A DNA stretch of 17,452 nucleotides from Ruminococcaceae bacterium UBA7135 (GTDB lineage Bacteria; Bacillota; Clostridia; Oscillospirales; Ruminococcaceae): assembly GCA_002492075.1 (NCBI GenBank), contig DKXD01000171.1:1-17452 (forward strand), written 5' to 3'. Every line of letters begins with the position of its first letter. The stretch's first letter is position 1. Made by a program: the position numbers and the translations under genes. Below the pieces are notes generated by a model. It did no database searches and was not told the origin of the DNA. It worked only from the letters and a program-made list of their open reading frames with translations. Positions 13,934 to 17,452 of the stretch are shown one piece after another.

Positions 13934-15679
13934 ATGAATGAAGAAAAGAAATTAGCGCTGCTTATAGACAGCGACAACGTTTCCGCGAAATACGCGCAGT
14001 TTATTTTACAGGAAGCGTCGAAGTACGGCGAGCTTGCGATAAAGCGCGTTTACGGCGATTGGGAAAAGAACAACACCGGCTGGCGCATACCCGCGATGAA
14101 CAATTCGATTTTGGCTGTTCAGCAGAACAGTTATATCGCGGGAAAGAATGCCACGGACTTTTCGATGATAATCGACGCTATGGACATTATGTACACGGGC
14201 AATGTGGACGGCTTTGTGTTGGTGACGAGCGACAGTGACTTCACGCGGCTTGCGATACGTCTTCGCGAGGCTGGAAAGCTTGTTGTGGGTATAGGCGAGG
14301 TAAAAACGCCGATAGCGTTCACTTCAAGCTGTCATCATTTCAGCTACTTAAATCAAGTGTGCGATACCGTGGGCGATTATAACGAGAAAACCCTGCGCAA
14401 GGCTATTCTGGATTATGTCAGGGAAAACGATGACGGCAAGCTCGATCTTGTGAAGATCAACGCGTATTTAACCTCCTGCTACGGTACGATAGATTACGCG
14501 GCGTTCGGCTACAACCGTCTTTCGATGTTTATCGACAGCTTTTCGGAGCTGCGCCGCAATTCAAACTTTGTTACGATGAAAAAGCGGTACGCTGCCGAAA
14601 AGACGGCTGCTCCCGCTGCGCAGCCCTCCGCTACGGAGATAGCCGCCGTTATCACCGAGTATCTCGAGCGGCAAAACGGCGGTCATGACGATCTTTCCAA
14701 GGTGGACGAGTATGTGACGAAGATATTCGGCAAGGTGGATTTCGGAAGATTCGGCTCGAAACGCTTTGCTCGGTTTGTCGACAACCGCTCCGAGTTCGTT
14801 CGGCGCGGCAACGACGTTGTACTTGCAAGCGCCGCGAAAGCGTCGGATATTTCGGCTAAAGAGACGGTAAAAGAGCCGGTCAAAGAACAAGCTCCCGCGC
14901 CGGAGACCAAAAAGCCCGAGACCAAAGAGATCGAAAAAGCTTCGGACGCTCATGCAAAGGTCACTATGCACATTACTCCGCAGGTGTTCACCATGGAGGT
15001 ACACAAGTACGCGTCCGACAATAAGCCGAACGGCGGCAATCTTGGGCAGCTTAACAATATGCTGCTTGAAAAATACGGCAAGAACTACGTTTCGGAGTTG
15101 GGTTTTTCCGATTTCGCGGCGGCGGTAGCGTCCGTTTCCGGCGTGAGCGTTGCGAAGAATTTCATTGTTGAGGACTCCAAAAAAGCCGCGGCAGTCAAAA
15201 AGCCCGCTGAAAAAATTCCCGAGCCGGAACAGGAAACGGTCGAGGAAAACGCTGTTCAGAAACCCGAGATCAACGCGGTCAAGCGGGATATATTCGCGTT
15301 CGTTGCACAGCACGACAACAGCGTCCCCATGCCGAAGCTCGGCGCGTTTCTCACCAAGAAGTACGGCAGGGGATTTATTAAAGAGCTGGGGTTTCCCACG
15401 ATGAAAAAGCTTGCCGCAAGCATAAACGGCGTAAAGGAAAAGCGCAATGTGCTCTCTCTTGAGGAAGACTTTGTAAAGCGTACCGAGGAGATAGAGCAGT
15501 TCGTTTACGATTTCGCACACGGCGAGGGAAAGTGCAGTATAAAGGCACTCAGCGGAAAGATAAGAAAGCGTTTTGCGAATTTTGATTTTACGGATTACGG
15601 CTACACGAAATTCAGCGACTTTATCAATGCTATCGACGGAGTTCGTGCGAACGGATATTACGTTGAGGCTGACGATTGA
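13934..15679 (+). CDS. NYN-domain protein with five LOTUS/OST-HTH-like domains
   Basis: This 581-residue protein has an N-terminal NYN (PIN-like) domain at about 1-145 with acidic residues in LLIDSDN (Asp12, Asp14), ATDFSMIIDAMD (Asp75, Asp81) and LVTSDSDFTRL (Asp100, Asp102). NYN domains are metal-dependent ribonucleases, and the acidic set looks intact. It is followed by five repeats of about 65 residues at roughly 150-216, 233-298, 348-413, 446-512 and 516-579. Each has a helical start, a middle leucine- and tyrosine-rich helix ending in a Y/F-G...F-x-F/L segment, and a short final strand, as in LOTUS domains. Lys/Glu/Pro-rich linkers lie at 299-345 and 414-445. LOTUS domains bind RNA or partner proteins, so this is probably an RNA-targeting nuclease. 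ATG follows AGGAAAGAG, 14 bases after thyA. Confidence 0.85.
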   Translation: MNEEKKLALLIDSDNVSAKYAQFILQEASKYGELAIKRVYGDWEKNNTGWRIPAMNNSILAVQQNSYIAGKNATDFSMIIDAMDIMYTGNVDGFVLVTSDSDFTRLAIRLREAGKLVVGIGEVKTPIAFTSSCHHFSYLNQVCDTVGDYNEKTLRKAILDYVRENDDGKLDLVKINAYLTSCYGTIDYAAFGYNRLSMFIDSFSELRRNSNFVTMKKRYAAEKTAAPAAQPSATEIAAVITEYLERQNGGHDDLSKVDEYVTKIFGKVDFGRFGSKRFARFVDNRSEFVRRGNDVVLASAAKASDISAKETVKEPVKEQAPAPETKKPETKEIEKASDAHAKVTMHITPQVFTMEVHKYASDNKPNGGNLGQLNNMLLEKYGKNYVSELGFSDFAAAVASVSGVSVAKNFIVEDSKKAAAVKKPAEKIPEPEQETVEENAVQKPEINAVKRDIFAFVAQHDNSVPMPKLGAFLTKKYGRGFIKELGFPTMKKLAASINGVKEKRNVLSLEEDFVKRTEEIEQFVYDFAHGEGKCSIKALSGKIRKRFANFDFTDYGYTKFSDFINAIDGVRANGYYVEADD

Positions 15680-15710
15680 TCGGCAGCTGTTAAGAAGGGG
15701 GAGTTAAATA

Positions 15711-16178
15711 ATGTCTGCGGAAAAAGCAAAATCACATCTCGAAAAATTCGGGCTTGCGGATAGGATAAAAACGCTTGGAGAAAGCAGCGAGACTGTGGAG
15801 CTTGCCGCGAAAGCGCTTGGGTGCGAACCCGCGCGTATCGCGAAGTCGCTGACTTTTTCGGTGAGCGGTAAGCCCGTTATGATAGTAACGGCGGGCGATG
15901 TGAAAATCGATAATCCGAAATACAAGGCGCGGTTCGGCGAAAAGGCGAAAATGCTGTCGCCCGACGAGGTTTTGCAGCTTATCGGACACCCGGTAGGCGG
16001 AGTTTGTCCGTTCGGTGTGAACGAGGGCGTGGACGTTTATTTGGACGTCTCGCTCAAACGCTTTGAGCGTGTGTTCCCTGCGGCGGGCAGCGGAAATACC
16101 GCAGTCGATCTCTCAACGGACGAGCTTGAAAAATGTTCCGGCTGCAAAGAATGGATAGACGTTACAAAGCCGATGTAA
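15711..16178 (+). CDS. YbaK/ProX-type aminoacyl-tRNA deacylase
   Basis: This 155-residue protein has the fold length and motifs of the YbaK/ProX editing family, which hydrolyse wrongly charged tRNAs such as Cys-tRNA(Pro) or Ala-tRNA(Pro). The catalytic-type lysine lies in ARIAKSLTF (Lys45). KIDNPKYKARFG (65-76) and GHPVGGVCPFGV (92-103) form the substrate pocket walls. DVYLDVSLKRFERVFPAAG and a C-terminal CSGCKEWIDV complete the domain. It is a stand-alone editing protein in the cytoplasm. Its ribosome site is GGGGGAG and it lies 31 bases after the NYN gene. The exact amino acid it removes cannot be read from sequence, so no gene symbol is given. Confidence 0.9.
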   Translation: MSAEKAKSHLEKFGLADRIKTLGESSETVELAAKALGCEPARIAKSLTFSVSGKPVMIVTAGDVKIDNPKYKARFGEKAKMLSPDEVLQLIGHPVGGVCPFGVNEGVDVYLDVSLKRFERVFPAAGSGNTAVDLSTDELEKCSGCKEWIDVTKPM

Positions 16179-16191
16179 TGAGGGAAGAGCG

Positions 16192-17127
16192 TTGAAAAAG
16201 GATATAATTTACAGCCTGTCGGGTCTGTACCGCGATGATTTTCGCGTGACGGGCTATCGCTTCGGCAAAGGTGAGAAAACCTGCTGTATTATCGGAAGCT
16301 TGCGCGGCGACGAGATACAGCAGCTGTATATGTGCGGTCAGCTTGTAAAGGCGCTGGCGGCTATCGAGAAAAAGGGCGACTTCGCGCACGACCGTGAGGT
16401 GCTTGTTATCCCATCGCTGAACAGCTACAGCACAAACATCGGACGGCGCTTCTGGTGCCTTGACAACACCGACATCAACAGAATGTTCCCCGGCGACCCG
16501 GAGGGCGAGACCACACAGCGCATAGCGGCGGGCGTTTTTGAGGAGATAAAGCAGTATAAGTACGGCGTGCAGTTTGCGTCGTTTTACATTCCCGGAGTGT
16601 TTATCCCGCACGTCCGCATGATGAAGACCTGCAAAGAAAACACGTCGCTTGCCAATCTTTTCGGACTGCAATATGTCGTTTTACGCACTCCGATCGCCAT
16701 GGATCGCACCACTCTTAATTTCAACTGGCAGGTCTCGGGTACGGCGGCGTTTTCCGTTTACACCAACGCCACGGAGACTATCGATGAAAATTCGGCGGAG
16801 TTGGGAGTTTCGGCGGTTTTGAGGTTCCTTTCGCGAATGGGAGTGATAAAATATCGCTGCCACGGCGGATATATGGGAACTATCATAGACGAGGATGACA
16901 TGATGAATGTCAAAAGCGGCTCGGCGGGAATTTTTCGCGGAGCGCGCTCTGTCGGAGACGAGGTGAAGCGCGGAGATGTTCTCGCGCAGATAATCCATCC
17001 CTATGAGGGGGTTGTCGTTTCGGAGATAACCGCACCCGCGGACGGGATCGTTTTCTTTGCTCACAAAAAGCCGCTTGTTACCGAGAACACGTTGGCGTTC
17101 AAGATGATAAAGCGACTGCATAAATAA
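16192..17127 (+). CDS. Succinylglutamate desuccinylase/aspartoacylase-like protein lacking usual zinc ligands
   Basis: This 311-residue protein starts at TTG (AGGGAAG just upstream, no ATG option nearby), 13 bases after the deacylase gene. It keeps the M14-like AstE/AspA scaffold: a GSLRGDE motif at 35-41, RRFW (85-88), DNTDINRMFPG (91-101) and a C-terminal barrel domain (about 232-305) with SVGDEVKRGDVLAQI and ITAPADGIVFF. In active members the first motif is G-x-H-G-x-E and a later D-x-H supplies the third ligand. Here the first His is Arg38, and the region where the second belongs reads YGVQFASFYIPG (124-135) without a His at that place. Glu41 is kept. It may be a non-catalytic binding protein or use different chemistry. 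The family call is firm; inactivity is inferred from motif reading. Confidence 0.82.
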   Translation: MKKDIIYSLSGLYRDDFRVTGYRFGKGEKTCCIIGSLRGDEIQQLYMCGQLVKALAAIEKKGDFAHDREVLVIPSLNSYSTNIGRRFWCLDNTDINRMFPGDPEGETTQRIAAGVFEEIKQYKYGVQFASFYIPGVFIPHVRMMKTCKENTSLANLFGLQYVVLRTPIAMDRTTLNFNWQVSGTAAFSVYTNATETIDENSAELGVSAVLRFLSRMGVIKYRCHGGYMGTIIDEDDMMNVKSGSAGIFRGARSVGDEVKRGDVLAQIIHPYEGVVVSEITAPADGIVFFAHKKPLVTENTLAFKMIKRLHK

Positions 17128-17150
17128 ATGTTCAGCAGAGCCGCGCAAGA

Positions 17151-17189
17151 AGTGCCCGCCAAGCCGCAAAGCGGCGAGGCGGGTGCTTT
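17151..17189 (+). terminator. GC-rich hairpin ending the plus-strand cluster
   Basis: CCCGCC (17155-17160) pairs with GGCGGG (17178-17183), and inside it GCCGC pairs with GCGGC around AAA. TGCTTTAAAT follows. It starts 24 bases after the stop of the last gene, so it is a plausible intrinsic terminator despite a short T-run. Confidence 0.6.
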
Positions 17190-17198
17190 AAATCTAAA

Positions 17199-17223
17199 AG
17201 CCGCGTAAGGAGAGAACGCGGCT
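17199..17223 (-). terminator. Second hairpin, with alternative pairing
   Basis: AGCCGCG (17199-17205) pairs with CGCGGCT (17217-17223), and TTTTAGA follows on the minus strand, which fits a terminator for transcription coming from the tRNA-Arg side. The right arm can instead pair as an 11-base stem, GCAGAGCCGCG (17135-17145) with 17217-17227, enclosing the 17151-17189 hairpin, so the two folds exclude each other. Confidence 0.45.
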
Positions 17224-17228
17224 CTGCG

Positions 17229-17349
17229 TTGTTTTTGCGGTATTTCGCGCGAAGCGCGAAATCGAATTGCCTTCAGGGCAATTCGAGCAAAAACAATGCC
17301 GGCAATGAGCGTCCGTGGCTCGCCGAAGGCGAGCTGCGGACGCCATTGC
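17229..17349. repeat. Modules 2 and 3 of the tRNA-linked composite repeat, copy B
   Basis: Module 3 is the outer stem TTGTTTTTGC/GCAAAAACAA (17229-17238, 17287-17296) with arms ATTTCGCGC/GCGCGAAAT (17242-17250, 17254-17262) and TCGAATTGCC/GGCAATTCGA (17262-17271, 17277-17286). Module 2 is GCAATG/CATTGC (17302-17307, 17344-17349) with inner stems GTCCG/CGGAC and GCTCGCC/GGCGAGC. On the minus strand it follows tRNA-Arg in the same order as copy A follows tRNA-Leu. Compared with copy A, one arm of module 3 is two pairs longer, and the module 2 inner stem has a different sequence but still pairs. Confidence 0.8.
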
Positions 17350-17350
17350 A

Positions 17351-17393
17351 TTGAACAAATCACCCCTTGCAAAGCAATGGGTGATTTGTTCAA
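17351..17393 (-). terminator. Hairpin after tRNA-Arg, module 1 of copy B
   Basis: A 15-base stem (17351-17365 with 17379-17393), extended by TTGC/GCAA at the tip, begins two bases after the tRNA CCA on the minus strand. The outer part matches the tRNA-Leu hairpin (TTGAACAAA/TTTGTTCAA) and the inner part differs (TCACCC/GGGTGA). It lacks a long T-run, so termination may be weaker than in copy A. Confidence 0.6.
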
Positions 17394-17394
17394 C

Positions 17395-17452
17395 TGGTGT
17401 TCCCGAGGTGATTCGAACACCCGACCTACCGCTTAGGAGGCGGTCGCTCTAT
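17395..17452 (-). tRNA. tRNA-Arg, anticodon CCT, cut by the window edge
   Basis: The 3' part of a tRNA read on the minus strand: end of the D arm (AGAGC), anticodon stem ACCGC/GCGGT closing the loop CTCCTAA (anticodon CCT, reading AGG), T arm GGGTG-TTCGAAT-CACCT, acceptor half CGGGAAC, discriminator A and encoded CCA. The 5' acceptor strand and most of the D arm lie beyond position 17452. Confidence 0.9.

Noticed and set aside
14561..15520. 319-residue minus-strand open frame opposite the NYN-LOTUS gene
   Set aside because: It is antisense to a protein with clear domains and repeats, and has unusual Arg/Leu/Phe-rich composition and no ribosome site.
9883..17394. Integrated mobile island between tRNA genes
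   Set aside because: The enclosed genes are housekeeping in type, base composition matches the flanks, there is no integrase or transposase, and the repeats are hairpin modules rather than duplicated tRNA 3' ends.

Overview
The window looks like chromosomal DNA of a low-to-medium G+C Bacillota, most likely a gut-type member of the Clostridia. The signs are AAGGAG-type ribosome binding sites, frequent TTG starts, lipoprotein signal peptides, consensus sigma-A promoters with 17-base spacers, and tRNA genes with encoded CCA. The class is an inference from style, not from a marker gene. Coding density is high. The layout is one long minus-strand operon (79-9379), a divergent regulatory region with a tRNA-Leu gene (9380-10245), a plus-strand housekeeping cluster (10246-17127), and a convergent partial tRNA-Arg gene at the right edge.

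Minus-strand operon, in transcription order from a TTGACA/TATAAT promoter at 9467-9495: an MBOAT O-acyltransferase (7964-9379); a single-pass protein that resembles only the N-terminal part of an AlgJ/DHHW-type protein (7335-7946); four tandem DHHW-family lipoproteins that resemble only the remaining, catalytic part (6062-7225, 4878-5945, 3581-4720, 2261-3421); an FkbH-type HAD protein (329-2110); and an acyl carrier protein (79-327). My reading is a cell-envelope acylation machine laid out like the Dlt D-alanylation system. FkbH would replace DltA as the loader of the carrier protein, the MBOAT would pass the acyl group across the membrane, and the anchored and lipid-linked DHHW proteins would place it on an outer polymer. 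FkbH proteins are known to make glyceryl-ACP from 1,3-bisphosphoglycerate, so the group may be glyceryl rather than acetyl or D-alanyl. This is the strongest candidate here for an undescribed system.

Plus-strand cluster: aspartate kinase, two unrecognised proteins, thymidylate synthase, an NYN-domain protein with five tandem LOTUS/OST-HTH-like domains, a YbaK-type aminoacyl-tRNA deacylase, and a succinylglutamate desuccinylase/aspartoacylase-like protein whose usual zinc-binding histidines appear to be missing. Short gaps and one ATGA overlap suggest shared transcription, but the functions are mixed.

The 3' flanks of tRNA-Leu (9883-10040) and tRNA-Arg (17229-17394, opposite strand) carry the same three-module composite repeat. 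Stem sequences differ between the copies while base pairing is kept. Together the copies bracket the whole plus-strand cluster as inverted repeats.
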